From Listeria immobilis (lineage in GTDB: Bacteria; Bacillota; Bacilli; Lactobacillales; Listeriaceae): a DNA stretch of 64,000 nt. A program made the position numbers and the translations under genes. The notes beneath the pieces were generated by a model. It ran no database searches. It was given only the letters and a program-made list of their open reading frames with translations, and had not been told where the DNA came from. Positions 6,790 to 15,724 of the stretch are shown here, piece after piece; positions within the stretch are counted from its first letter, which is position 1, and each line of letters opens with the position of its first letter. The stretch lies in assembly GCF_014322765.1 (NCBI RefSeq), contig NZ_JAASTZ010000010.1, positions 1 to 64,000 on the forward strand. The letters are read 5' to 3'.

Positions 6790-7945
6790 TTATTTTGTTT
6801 TTGTGTTCTTTCTGCGGAACAACCAAATACCAGCTAAGAGAAGTAGGCTGCCAGTTAGAAGTAATTCAGTATTCCATGTATCTCCTGTTTCTGGCGTGTT
6901 TTTCTTATTTTTAGAAGAAACGTTTTTGCTGCCGCCTTTTCTTTGGTTATTGGATTCATTTTTAGGTTTGATGATAATTGCTGTGTCGCTATCTTTTACT
7001 GTAACTTGAATCACATTTTTCGTCACATTTCCGGATGAATCAGTTGCAGTGATAGTTACTTGATATACGCCTGCCTGATTCCAGTTAACTACTTTGGCAA
7101 AGTTGGTAGTGATTGATACAATGCCGTTATTGTCAGTTGCACTTGCACCGACATCTTGTAGAAATTGGTTTTCTGATACATTTTTTCCTTTCGGGTAACT
7201 AATCTTGTCCTTTGTTACCAACAATGTTGGAGGTGTCGTATCAACCACTTGGACCGTTGTGATAAATTGATTTGCTACATTTCCTGTTTGATCCGTTACT
7301 GTAAAGTAAACATGGTATTCGCCTAGTTGAGCTAGTTTCACTTCGCTCGCATCCACTTTGACTTGTTTAGTATCATCACCATCTACAATATCAATTGCTT
7401 GGATGCCAAAGAACGTCAACCAATTTGGCGCTACTGTATTAATTTCTATTTTTTTACTTGATTGTTTTGCTGTAAACGTTGGTGCTGTTGTATCAATAAT
7501 CGTGAGTACAACATTGCTCTCTGTTGTATTACCCGCAGTGTCTTTCGTGCTGACTTTTATTGGGTATGTTCCTGGAACGTTACCTTGGATAGATTGGTCT
7601 GGAGTGTAGGTGATTGTTAAGGATTCGCCCGTCATATAATCATTTGCTTCTATCCCGAAAATCGCCGACAACTCAGATAGTTTATCCGTTGCCTCTATTG
7701 TTTGATCTTTTATTTTTTCTAATGTTGGTGCTATCTTATTTTCAATTTGCACATAGATGGTAACAGGATTTGCTTTATTCCCATAGGTGTCTACTGCGTC
7801 AAGTTTCACTGGATAGATACCAACTTTGTTTTGATTAACTTTTTCAGCGAAGTCACTGGTAACCTGGATATTTCCATCTAATTCATCATTCACTGTTGCC
7901 TGAATATCACTGAGGAATTTAGCTTCTGTGACGTTCGTTTTCCGT
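6790..7945 (-). pseudogene. 5'-truncated LPXTG-type surface protein with Ig-like repeats
   Basis: Reading the minus strand, the open frame begins near 7945 just after an in-frame TAA and continues for about 385 codons; an ATG at 7893 is internal to a domain. Three full and one partial bacterial Ig-like (DUF5011-type) modules follow, each starting near APTL, APTF or PPTL and ending in a VxVxD strand. A Lys/Asn-rich linker leads to a cell-wall sorting region: TPETGD, a hydrophobic span and RRKNTKTK. The signal peptide and N-terminal (probably LRR) domain typical of such listerial internalin-family proteins are missing, so this looks like a remnant. The sorting motif has Thr where sortase A substrates have Leu. 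Confidence 0.75.
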
Positions 7946-8057
7946 TATGCTAACAGAGGATTAATACACACTTGGTTTATAGCCATTTAGAGTTTACTTG
8001 CTACAAATCATACCTCTTATGTTGGATAACTCGCTAGTTTGTTAATACTAAATGCTA

Positions 8058-8423
8058 CTATTGCTGCTGATTAGGTTGTTCCACAGCTTCCGAGGCAATG
8101 TAGTATTCCCCCTCTTCTTTATACAAAATAATTCTAGGGTAAGCGTCTCCGTTTTTGGCTTGATAAAGTTCTACGCCTTCATTTAATGAGTTAGAGGTAA
8201 AATCTTTATCTGGTATTTGATATCTTTTTATTTTCTGCTCTACCTCCCCAAATTTCCCCAAACTATCTTCATTTTTTGCTGGTTCATTCGTCACTATATA
8301 TAGAAGCCCATCAACTTGTACCATCCCTACAAGATTATCTCTATATAGTAGCCATTTTATTCCGAATACTGAAGTACCAATAACTATTGTCCCAATTAAT
8401 AATATTAACCACTTTTTCTTCAT
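8058..8423 (-). CDS. Membrane-anchored small protein, unknown function
   Basis: The protein has 121 residues with a signal-anchor at residues 4-25 (KKKWLILLIGTIVIG) and an extracytoplasmic polar domain. The end is Gln-rich (PNQQQ). GAGAG lies about 9 bases upstream of the start. The domain contains YIVTNEPAKN and YPRIILYKEEGEYYIASE, a beta-rich pattern I do not recognise. It is surrounded by a surface-protein remnant and another small exported protein, so it belongs to the accessory region. Function unknown. Confidence 0.55.
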   Translation of the reverse strand: MKKKWLILLIGTIVIGTSVFGIKWLLYRDNLVGMVQVDGLLYIVTNEPAKNEDSLGKFGEVEQKIKRYQIPDKDFTSNSLNEGVELYQAKNGDAYPRIILYKEEGEYYIASEAVEQPNQQQ

Positions 8424-8513
8424 TCCATTGTCTCTCTTTTCATTTTATTTATTACGGCTTTGAACGTATGTACTTGAAGCAGTACTTGTATATTTTGTAG
8501 TTGTCCCTGTGTA

Positions 8514-8735
8514 TTAGCTAGCACTTTTTAAAAGTGGTCTTTCTTGACTATTTGGGATATTTTTATCTTTAACTATAAATTCAGTCGATAATGCTTCACT
8601 ACTACATTGCACACTATTTTCAACCTCACTTTGCGTAAGAATTGGAGATGTTCCAACCTTTTCCTCTGCTGCGGATACATGTGCAATCAGAGTTATTATC
8701 AAAAATCCGACAAGCATTGGTATTATCACTTTCAT
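8514..8735 (-). CDS. Small secreted peptide, unknown function
   Basis: The protein has 73 residues: a clear signal peptide (hydrophobic residues 3-18, likely cleavage after HVSAA) and a mature part of about 50 polar residues with one Cys. No good ribosome binding site precedes the ATG at 8735, so the gene may be a fragment of a larger exported protein. It lies 90 bases upstream of the next small gene on the same strand. I do not recognise it. Confidence 0.4.
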   Translation of the reverse strand: MKVIIPMLVGFLIITLIAHVSAAEEKVGTSPILTQSEVENSVQCSSEALSTEFIVKDKNIPNSQERPLLKSAS

Positions 8736-8857
8736 TAATCATGTCAGTTCTAAAATTAGAACACTAAATGAAAAAAGAACATCGGAACAATTCAACCGGG
8801 AACTTACTATATTAAAAAATGTAAAAACAGGGTAAAAAAAGGAAAATAGAACAAAAT

Positions 8858-8927
8858 AAAAAACATTTTATAAACGGCCGAACGCTTTGGTATAGCTATC
8901 TTTAACGCCATTAATAAAATGTTTTTT
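8858..8927 (-). terminator. Terminator downstream of tRNA-Arg
   Basis: A 14-base AT-rich inverted repeat (ATAAAATGTTTTTT with its complement) encloses a loop of about 40 bases and ends in a U-run on the minus strand, directly after the tRNA gene. Confidence 0.6.
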
Positions 8928-8940
8928 TAATTGAAAAACT

Positions 8941-9011
8941 GCCCTCGGAGGGAATCGAACCCCCATTTTAAGAACCGGAATCTTACGTGCTATCCGTTGC
9001 ACCACGAGGGC
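8941..9011 (-). tRNA. tRNA-Arg (anticodon CCG)
   Basis: The minus strand folds as a full cloverleaf: acceptor GCCCTCG/CGAGGGC, anticodon stem TAAGA/TCTTA with loop TTCCGGT (anticodon CCG, reading CGG), and T-arm GGGGG-TTCGATT-CCCTC. The CCA end is not encoded. Its 3' end faces the accessory region on the left, the usual geometry for integration of mobile elements. I recall that Listeria phage PSA uses a tRNA-Arg 3' end as attachment site. No second copy of the 3' end is visible in the window. Confidence 0.95.
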
Positions 9012-9261
9012 TTTATGTACACATAATATTATTATCGTACGAATAGTAATTATAGCGAAAAAAAGAAGGTTTTACAAGCTTTATTTTGAGCTAAAACAGC
9101 TTATGTGCCTATTAACTTGCCAATTATTGTTCTTCCAACTATCTATAAACAGTTTAGTTTACATAATTCGTTGTTCTTTAATCTTTTAAACCGTTTCACT
9201 TTATACAGTTTTCCGTTTTTTTAGTTAAATCCCACTTTATTTCTGGGTTCGAACTTTATTA

Positions 9262-9291
9262 TTTGACCTAATTTGACCATTAGTGTATGAT
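9262..9291 (+). promoter_or_regulatory. clpP promoter with CtsR operator
   Basis: TTTGACC-TAA-TTTGACC at 9262-9278 is the exact complement of the CtsR heptad repeat GGTCAAA-N3-GGTCAAA. It overlaps the -35 (TTGACC, 9263-9268); after a 17-base spacer comes the -10 TATGAT (9286-9291). CtsR is the class III heat-shock repressor of Firmicutes, so clpP should be induced by heat and misfolded-protein stress. The rest of the gap 9012-9261 holds nothing else recognisable. Confidence 0.92.
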
Positions 9292-9338
9292 AGATACAAA
9301 GTTAATTTTAATTCACATTTAACAGGAGGAATCTTGAT

Positions 9339-9935
9339 ATGAACTTAATTCCAACAGTAATTGAACAAACTAGCCGCGGTGAACGCGCATATGACATTTA
9401 TTCTCGTTTATTAAAAGACAGAATTATTATGTTAGGCTCTGCAATTGATGATAACGTTGCTAACTCTATCGTTTCCCAGTTATTATTTTTAGATGCACAA
9501 GATCCTGAAAAAGATATTTTCCTTTATATCAATTCTCCAGGAGGAAGCATTTCAGCAGGGATGGCAATTTATGATACAATGAATTTCGTTAAAGCTGATG
9601 TACAAACAATCGGTATGGGAATGGCAGCTTCTATGGGTTCATTCTTACTTACAGCAGGTGCAAATGGTAAACGTTTCGCCTTGCCAAATGCTGAAATTAT
9701 GATTCACCAACCACTTGGCGGTGCACAAGGCCAAGCAACAGAAATTGAGATTGCTGCTCGTCATATTTTAAAAATTAAAGAACGTATGAATACTATTATG
9801 GCTGAAAAAACTGGCCAACCATATGAAGTAATTGCTCGTGATACAGATCGTGATAACTTCATGACTGCACAAGAAGCAAAAGATTATGGCTTAATTGATG
9901 ATATTATCGTTAACAAAGCTGGTTTAAAAGGTTGA
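9339..9935 (+). CDS. clpP: ATP-dependent Clp protease proteolytic subunit
   Basis: The protein has 198 residues, the full ClpP length. The serine-protease triad is visible as Ser98 (GMAASMGS), His123 (MIHQPLGG) and Asp172 (TDRDNF). ClpP forms a two-ring 14-mer that degrades proteins fed by ClpC, ClpE or ClpX in the cytoplasm. It starts at ATG after AGGAGG. It is the housekeeping paralogue (lmo2468 by synteny) known to be needed for stress survival and virulence in L. monocytogenes. It is monocistronic, between a CtsR-controlled promoter and a terminator. Confidence 0.98.
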   Translation: MNLIPTVIEQTSRGERAYDIYSRLLKDRIIMLGSAIDDNVANSIVSQLLFLDAQDPEKDIFLYINSPGGSISAGMAIYDTMNFVKADVQTIGMGMAASMGSFLLTAGANGKRFALPNAEIMIHQPLGGAQGQATEIEIAARHILKIKERMNTIMAEKTGQPYEVIARDTDRDNFMTAQEAKDYGLIDDIIVNKAGLKG

Positions 9936-9939
9936 TACG

Positions 9940-9977
9940 AAAAAAGGATGCTGCATTAACTTGCAACATCCTTTTTT
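9940..9977. terminator. Bidirectional terminator between clpP and permease
   Basis: AAAAAAGGATGCTGCA pairs with TGCAACATCCTTTTTT at 15 of 16 positions; A- and T-runs on either side allow use in both directions. Confidence 0.9.
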
Positions 9978-9983
9978 ATGCAC

Positions 9984-11309
9984 TTATTTCAAACGAATAG
10001 CTGAGTGTTTTCTCCCATAGAATATATATACAATAATTCCTAACACAAACCAAATCCCAAAAGCAATCCAAGTTGTTTTTGATAAATTAAGCATTAAGTA
10101 CACACAAAGTAAAAATGAAAGCGCTGGTACTACAGGGTACAAAGGTGTCTTAAAGCCTTTTTTGTTTAGTTCTGGGTTCCGACGTAAGAAGAAAATTCCG
10201 ATAGAAACCATTGCAAAAGCAAACAATGTACCAATATTAATTAATTGTGCTAAATCAGCCATTGGTACTACAGAAGCAATTAACCCCATCACTGTAGCAA
10301 AAATCATTGTGTTTCGAACTGGTGTATCATTTTTACTGATTTTTGAGAAGGATTTTGGAAGTAACCCATCACGTCCCATTGCAAACAACAAACGAGTTCC
10401 GCCGTATGACATTACAAGTACAACAGTAGTCATTCCAACAATCGCCCCCACCGATAAAAGTCCAGCAATCCAGTTTTGATTAATAGCTTGAAGAGCAAAA
10501 GCCACTGGTGCACTCACACCAACTAAGTCAGTATAAGGGACAACGCCTGTTAAAACTGCTGAAAGTAAAATATATAGTAGTGTACAAACAGCGAGTGATG
10601 AAATAATTCCAATTGGCATATTTTTCTGCGGATTTTTCACTTCTTCGGCGGCACTTGAAACAGCATCAAAACCAATATAAGCAAAAAACACTGTTGAAGC
10701 TCCAGTAATAACACCTTGTACTCCAAATGGCAAGAACGGTGTCCAATTGTCTGGTTTAACATAAAACGCACCAACGATAATAAATAATACGACTACAGCA
10801 ATTTTTACTAAAACCATAATATTATTCACTCGCGTCGATTCACGAATGCCAAAACTAAGTAAAATCCCAATAATCATAATAACTAGAAATGCGAGTAAAT
10901 CAAAGTAAGTTCCTGCTTTTGGATCGTAAGCTGATGAAATCACTGTCGGGATGTGCAAATTAAATCCAGCTAGTAAACTTTTCATGTATGATGACCAACC
11001 ACTTGCAATCGCGGCAACCGCTAGCCCATATTCCAAAATAAGTGACCAACCAAGTATCCAGGCAATTCCTTCGCCAAAAACATGGTAACTATATGTATAC
11101 GCGCTTCCTGCAACTGGCAATTTAGAAGCAAATTCCGAATAACAAAGCGCCGCCAAACAGCAAGCAATTCCTGCGATAATAAATGAGATAATAATTCCTG
11201 GTCCTGCAATAACAGAAGCAACCTCTCCCGGGAGAATAAAGATACCTCCACCAACCACTGCTCCAACACCTAGCATGGTTAAATCAAATGCACCTAATGT
11301 TTTGTTCAA
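9984..11309 (-). CDS. APC-family amino acid permease (start codon probably lost)
   Basis: This is an amino acid-polyamine-organocation transporter of at least 441 residues with about 12 membrane segments and the family signature FDLTMLGVGAVVGGGIFILPG near the start; it is closest to the YfnA/CAT-like branch. It would import cationic or neutral amino acids; the substrate cannot be read from sequence. The reading frame is open further upstream (NPEKDKHHLNKTLGAFD) and a strong GGAGG lies at 11341-11345. The expected start position reads CATAATCCC, where CATGAATCCC would give an ATG at ideal spacing. The only start codon left before the first membrane segment is TTG at 11309, without a ribosome binding site. 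Expression may therefore be impaired. Confidence 0.88.
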   Translation of the reverse strand: MNKTLGAFDLTMLGVGAVVGGGIFILPGEVASVIAGPGIIISFIIAGIACCLAALCYSEFASKLPVAGSAYTYSYHVFGEGIAWILGWSLILEYGLAVAAIASGWSSYMKSLLAGFNLHIPTVISSAYDPKAGTYFDLLAFLVIMIIGILLSFGIRESTRVNNIMVLVKIAVVVLFIIVGAFYVKPDNWTPFLPFGVQGVITGASTVFFAYIGFDAVSSAAEEVKNPQKNMPIGIISSLAVCTLLYILLSAVLTGVVPYTDLVGVSAPVAFALQAINQNWIAGLLSVGAIVGMTTVVLVMSYGGTRLLFAMGRDGLLPKSFSKISKNDTPVRNTMIFATVMGLIASVVPMADLAQLINIGTLFAFAMVSIGIFFLRRNPELNKKGFKTPLYPVVPALSFLLCVYLMLNLSKTTWIAFGIWFVLGIIVYIFYGRKHSAIRLK

Positions 11310-11594
11310 ATGATGTTTGTCTTTTTCGGGATTATGAAAATTCCTCCTTTTTTAAATTCCAATTTTCAGTTAATTTATCTATATGTATTTTAAAGCTAAT
11401 ATGAAAACCATTATTTATACTACCATAAACAAACTGAAAGATATACCATATTTGTATGAATTTGCACAAAAAGCATGCAATACGTTATTTAAATTTTTAA
11501 AAATGTAGTAATAAAGTTCATATTTGATGTAAAAATTTTTTCTAAATCCTTTCCATGTTACGCTTTAGCCAACCAAATGAAAGGGATGAATGCT

Positions 11595-12638
11595 ATGAAA
11601 AAAATATTAACTAGTTTAAGTTTCGCTTTATTACTGATTACTTTATTATTCAATGTTTCAGGAGGAGATATAAAAGCAAAGGCAACTTCTGACTTATATC
11701 CACTACCCGCACCAATTATTGACGTCTTTCCAGATGATGGGCTTGCAAAAGATATGGCCAAAAATCTAAATAAAGATTCTGTTAATGATATTATTGATCA
11801 AGCTGATCTAGACGCATTAACCGGATTGGGATTTGAAACAGAAACAATCACAAATGACTCCATGAAGTTATTGGAACGAGCAATGTTTAGTAACGTTACC
11901 TCCATTAGTGTAATGGAATTTGGTGAAGGTTTAACCGAGTTTCCGGACATTATGACCATTCCTCACTTAGCTACTTTATTTTACCAATTACCACCATCTG
12001 GAATTTCCAGAAGTTTATCACTCCCAGATTATCAAAACTATCCAGAAATGTATGCAATTACCATGAATGGCAGCACGTTAATTGGGCCAATTCCTGATTT
12101 TACTGGGATGCCTAAGCTGAAAAATTTAAGTATGTCTCGGATGTCCATTTCAAGTGATGATATTCCTGATTTTCAAAATATACCAGAACTAGAAACCTTG
12201 GATTTAAGCTATAATGAACTAACAGATAAAATCGTTAATTTTACTAACCTACCATCATTAACTCACTTAGGATTAAATTTAGATTATAATCACCTAAACG
12301 AACTTCCAAGTAATGTAATTGATTCTATTTTTGTTCATAATCAGAATGGTACAGTCCCTGACCAAACTATCAATCAAGGTGAAGCTTGTACTATTGAATT
12401 ACCAATTTACTTCCAAATGAAATCTATTGGTATGTTAGTAAATCCAAATGTCTCTGGGGCATATGTAACTGATAATGTATATTCTGTCCCTGTAACATTA
12501 GACGAAGCAACAAATTCAATGACACTTGATACCTCGACGCTTAACCCAGGAGTCTATAAATTTAATGTTCAATTTAATATGGCTTATCCAGTTACTGAAC
12601 AAGGTTGTATTTATGACTGGGTTCTTACAATTAATTAA
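11595..12638 (+). CDS. inlP: Secreted leucine-rich-repeat internalin, InlP-like
   Basis: The protein has 347 residues from ATG 11595 (an upstream ATG at 11577 would place AAAGGGA inside the gene; that motif is the better ribosome binding site for 11595). The signal peptide (residues 1-31, ending IKAKA) is followed by a helical cap and leucine-rich repeats of 20-22 residues over about 110-250 (LKNLSMSRM, LETLDLSYNEL, LTHLGLNLDYNHL). A C-terminal beta-rich domain has two cysteines (GEACTIEL, EQGCIYDW). There is no LPXTG, membrane anchor or GW module, so it should be released. Position between the permease and namA matches lmo2470, InlP, a secreted internalin linked to placental infection. I recall InlP as somewhat longer, so the orthology and function of this shorter form are uncertain. 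Confidence 0.7.
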   Translation: MKKILTSLSFALLLITLLFNVSGGDIKAKATSDLYPLPAPIIDVFPDDGLAKDMAKNLNKDSVNDIIDQADLDALTGLGFETETITNDSMKLLERAMFSNVTSISVMEFGEGLTEFPDIMTIPHLATLFYQLPPSGISRSLSLPDYQNYPEMYAITMNGSTLIGPIPDFTGMPKLKNLSMSRMSISSDDIPDFQNIPELETLDLSYNELTDKIVNFTNLPSLTHLGLNLDYNHLNELPSNVIDSIFVHNQNGTVPDQTINQGEACTIELPIYFQMKSIGMLVNPNVSGAYVTDNVYSVPVTLDEATNSMTLDTSTLNPGVYKFNVQFNMAYPVTEQGCIYDWVLTIN

Positions 12639-12643
12639 GAAAT

Positions 12644-12730
12644 AAAGACCTGAAGTCCCAATTGTAGTGACCCCAAAAAGTTAGACTTTTTGGGGTCACT
12701 ACAATTTCACTTTGGGATTTCAGGTCTTTT
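12644..12730. terminator. Nested bidirectional terminator with inserted palindrome
   Basis: Outer arms (AAAGACCTGAAGTCCCA with TGGGATTTCAGGTCTTT) enclose a second perfect palindrome at 12661-12705 whose 20-base arms begin ATTGTAGTGACCCC and flank TTAGA. The outer pair alone makes a normal terminator for both the LRR gene and namA; the inner one looks added. Confidence 0.85.
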
Positions 12731-12733
12731 AAT

Positions 12734-13750
12734 TTATTTCCATGCACGAGAGTATTGCTTCGGTGCCTCGATTGTTTCACCTAATGCTTGTGCCGCATCT
12801 TTCGCAAAGTATGGGTTTCTTAGTAATTCACGACCAACAATAATTAAATCCGCCCGTTCATTACATAAAATTTCTTCTGCTTGTTCCCCGCGTGTAATTA
12901 ACCCAAGTGCTCCAGTGGCAATTCCTGCTCCACGACGAATTTCATCAGCAAATGGTACTTGATAACCTGGGAAAACTGGAGGTGCTACATTAACGAGTCC
13001 ACCAGTACTGACATCAATTAGCTCTACTCCATCTGCTTTCATCCATTTAGCAAAAGGAATATAATCCTCTAATTGCAAACCACCATGAGCATAGTCTGTT
13101 GCTGAAACTCGCACAATAATTGGTCCGTCCCACACTTCTTTAACTGCTTTAATAATGTCACTTAAAATTTTATAGCGATTACCAGCTGGACCGCCGTAAT
13201 TATCTTCACGTCGATTAGTAATCGGTGATAAGAATTGATGAATTAAATAGCCATGAGCTGCATGAATTTCAATGACATCAAAACCAGCTTCTTTCGCTCT
13301 GTATGCCGCGCGTTTAAAATCTGCAACTACTTCTTTAATTGCTTCTTTTGTTAGCTCAGTTGGTTTGGTTGATTTTTCATCATAGGCAATAGCTGATGGC
13401 GCTACGATTTCACCTGGCAAAACGGCTTTTCTACCAGCGTGTGCCAGCTGAATTCCTGCTTTTGCGCCGTGATAATGTAATCCATCTACTATTCGTTTTA
13501 AAGCTGGTACTTGTTCATCATTCCATAAACCTAAATCAAACTCTGAAATCCGCCCTACTTCCTGCACTGCCGTAGCTTCTAAAATCACAAGTCCCGTTCC
13601 ACCAGCAGCTCTAGAAACATAGTGAGCAAAATGAAAATCTGTTGCGATTCCGTCTTTATTTTCTACTGAATACATACACATTGGTGACATAACTACTCTG
13701 TTTTTTAATGTTACATCTTTTAACTTATATTCTGAAAATAATTTTGACAT
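12734..13750 (-). CDS. namA: NADPH dehydrogenase, old yellow enzyme family
   Basis: The protein has 338 residues from ATG 13750, the length of B. subtilis YqjM/NamA. It is a TIM-barrel flavin enzyme that reduces the C=C bond of alpha,beta-unsaturated carbonyls and nitro compounds with NADPH and FMN. Visible family features are FSEYKLKDVTLKNRVVMSPM at the N-terminus, QLAHAGRKA (His pair), the substrate-binding HAAHGYLIHQF and the FMN-phosphate loop VGRELLRNP. The start is preceded by AAAGGATG. It is a single gene with its own terminator and is conserved in Listeria at this position. Confidence 0.93.
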   Translation of the reverse strand: MSKLFSEYKLKDVTLKNRVVMSPMCMYSVENKDGIATDFHFAHYVSRAAGGTGLVILEATAVQEVGRISEFDLGLWNDEQVPALKRIVDGLHYHGAKAGIQLAHAGRKAVLPGEIVAPSAIAYDEKSTKPTELTKEAIKEVVADFKRAAYRAKEAGFDVIEIHAAHGYLIHQFLSPITNRREDNYGGPAGNRYKILSDIIKAVKEVWDGPIIVRVSATDYAHGGLQLEDYIPFAKWMKADGVELIDVSTGGLVNVAPPVFPGYQVPFADEIRRGAGIATGALGLITRGEQAEEILCNERADLIIVGRELLRNPYFAKDAAQALGETIEAPKQYSRAWK

Positions 13751-13775
13751 TCTAATTCGCATCCTTTTCTTTTAT

Positions 13776-14747
13776 TTAACTATTACTAACTTTTAAACCT
13801 ACTTGAGAAGGAGATTCTCCGCTTCTTAAACGTTCGGCAATTTGATCAAGTTTACGAAGACGGTGGTTAATTCCAGATTTACTTACTTGACCTGTTGTTA
13901 ACATTTCACCTAATTCTTTTAACGTTACATCCTCATTGGCGATCCGTAGTGCCGCGATTTCACGCAAACGTTCGGGTAAAGCTTCTAAACCAACTGTCGC
14001 TTGAATATATTTAATATTATCAATTTGTCGAACAGCTGCATTAATAGTTTTATTTAAATTGGCGGTTTCACAATTTACTAGCCGATTCACAGAATTTCGC
14101 ATATCGCGCATAATCCGAACATCTTCAAAATGGAGTAGGGCACTCGTCGCTCCAATAATACTTAAAAACTCCGTGATTTTTTCCGCTTCTTTCAAATAAG
14201 TAATATAACCATTTTTCCGTTCAAGTGTTCGCGCATTAAGGTCGAATTGATTCAACAATGCGCATATTGCTTCGTTATGTTCCTCATAAACCGAAAAAAT
14301 TTCTAAATGATAGGAAGAAGTTTCTGGATTATTAACAGAGCCACTTGCTAAAAATGCACCACGCAAATAAGCACGTTTGGCACTTCTTTTCTTAACAAAT
14401 CCCCTATCAATTGATTTGGTAAACGTCATTGGTGGTTCGAGAATCCGTAAATCTTCCAGAATCCCTCGTGTCCCAGACTTTAATCGTACAATATAGACAT
14501 TATTTTTTTTGAGTTTCATTTTCCGACGAACAAGAAGCTCAATTGGAACTTCATATAAATCTTTTAATAATTGGTACATTCGTCTAGCAATAGCGGCATT
14601 TTCCGTTTGAACATCCATTATGACTAATTGATTAGAAAACGAGATTGCACCATTCATTCGAATAAAAGCTGCGAGTTCCACTTTTGCATCGCTATCACTT
14701 ACGTCCATATGGGTTAATTCTTTCTTTGTCTCCGATGCAAATGACAT
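13776..14747 (-). CDS. whiA: WhiA sporulation/division regulator homologue
   Basis: The protein has 323 residues. The N-terminal two thirds is a degenerate LAGLIDADG homing-endonuclease-like fold (RRAYLRG-type segment at about 125-135); the C-terminus carries a helix-turn-helix ([25 protein letters not shown]). In non-sporulating and sporulating Firmicutes alike WhiA influences cell division and chromosome segregation; its DNA targets here are unknown. It is the last gene of the rapZ-yvcK-whiA operon, seven bases after yvcK, with a GGAGTG ribosome binding site. Confidence 0.95.
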   Translation of the reverse strand: MSFASETKKELTHMDVSDSDAKVELAAFIRMNGAISFSNQLVIMDVQTENAAIARRMYQLLKDLYEVPIELLVRRKMKLKKNNVYIVRLKSGTRGILEDLRILEPPMTFTKSIDRGFVKKRSAKRAYLRGAFLASGSVNNPETSSYHLEIFSVYEEHNEAICALLNQFDLNARTLERKNGYITYLKEAEKITEFLSIIGATSALLHFEDVRIMRDMRNSVNRLVNCETANLNKTINAAVRQIDNIKYIQATVGLEALPERLREIAALRIANEDVTLKELGEMLTTGQVSKSGINHRLRKLDQIAERLRSGESPSQVGLKVSNS

Positions 14748-14754
14748 GGCTGAC

Positions 14755-15723
14755 TCACTCCTTTTCCATTTTTTTATTAGATAATATTGCTAAAAGTGCA
14801 TCTGCCACCTTATCAGCAGCATGACGTACAAGTCCATCTTCTGTCGAAAGAAAATCTTGATAAATGGCTTCTACTCCAAGATTCTCCATTTCTTTCGCAT
14901 TATGTTCTACTTGAGTAACATCTTCCGGAAATAGCAATTCTTTCGGTACTGCCGTGGTATTGATCAACGTTTTATCAATAAAAGATTTACCAACATGTTC
15001 GTGAATAACTTTAATATGGTCTGCATCTGAAAAGAAGTCGGTCTCTCCAATTTGCGTTAAAATATTGGTAATATAGACTTTTGGCGCTTTACTTGCTATG
15101 ATTTCATTTGTTAATTCTGTTAATAATAAATTAGGCAAAATACTAGTATATAAGCTTCCCGGACCAATAACAATTAAGTCTGCTTCTTTTACAGCCGCAA
15201 CTGCTGTTGGATATGGTTTCACATTTTCAGGTTCAATAAATACGCGATTAATATGTTTTCCTTGTAAAGGGATAAGAGATTCACCATGAACAATCGAACC
15301 ATCTTCCATCTCTGCGCTCAAAATTAACGGCTGATCTGTCGCCGGAATAACTTTTCCACGGATTTTTAGCACGGTGGCAAGAACATTAATTGCATCCACA
15401 TAACTATCATTCAATTGCGATAAAGCCGTTAAAATCAGATTGCCAATAACATGTCCAGAAAGATCGCCATCAACAGCAAAACGGTACTGAAACAAATCTA
15501 CTACACGCGGATCAACATTGGACAAAGCAAGCATAACATTCCGAATATCTCCTGGTGGTAACACATCCATTTGCTCACGAATCTTACCAGAACTTCCACC
15601 ATCATCTGCTACTGTAACAATTGCTGTCAGATGAATGTCTTTTCGCTTTAATCCTTTTAAAACTACTGGAAGACCTGTGCCGCCGCCTATAACGACTACT
15701 TTCGGTTTCATTTCGTTTCTCAT
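14755..15723 (-). CDS. yvcK: YvcK/CofD-like gluconeogenesis factor
   Basis: The protein has 322 residues. The N-terminal [14 protein letters not shown] is the nucleotide-binding loop of the UPF0052/CofD-like family, and [13 protein letters not shown] follows. YvcK binds UDP-sugars and is required for growth on gluconeogenic carbon sources and for wall integrity; in L. monocytogenes it is linked to PASTA-kinase signalling. The ATG is one base after the stop of rapZ (the frames abut as CGTTAATATG), so translation is coupled. Confidence 0.95.
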   Translation of the reverse strand: MRNEMKPKVVVIGGGTGLPVVLKGLKRKDIHLTAIVTVADDGGSSGKIREQMDVLPPGDIRNVMLALSNVDPRVVDLFQYRFAVDGDLSGHVIGNLILTALSQLNDSYVDAINVLATVLKIRGKVIPATDQPLILSAEMEDGSIVHGESLIPLQGKHINRVFIEPENVKPYPTAVAAVKEADLIVIGPGSLYTSILPNLLLTELTNEIIASKAPKVYITNILTQIGETDFFSDADHIKVIHEHVGKSFIDKTLINTTAVPKELLFPEDVTQVEHNAKEMENLGVEAIYQDFLSTEDGLVRHAADKVADALLAILSNKKMEKE

Positions 15724-15724
15724 A

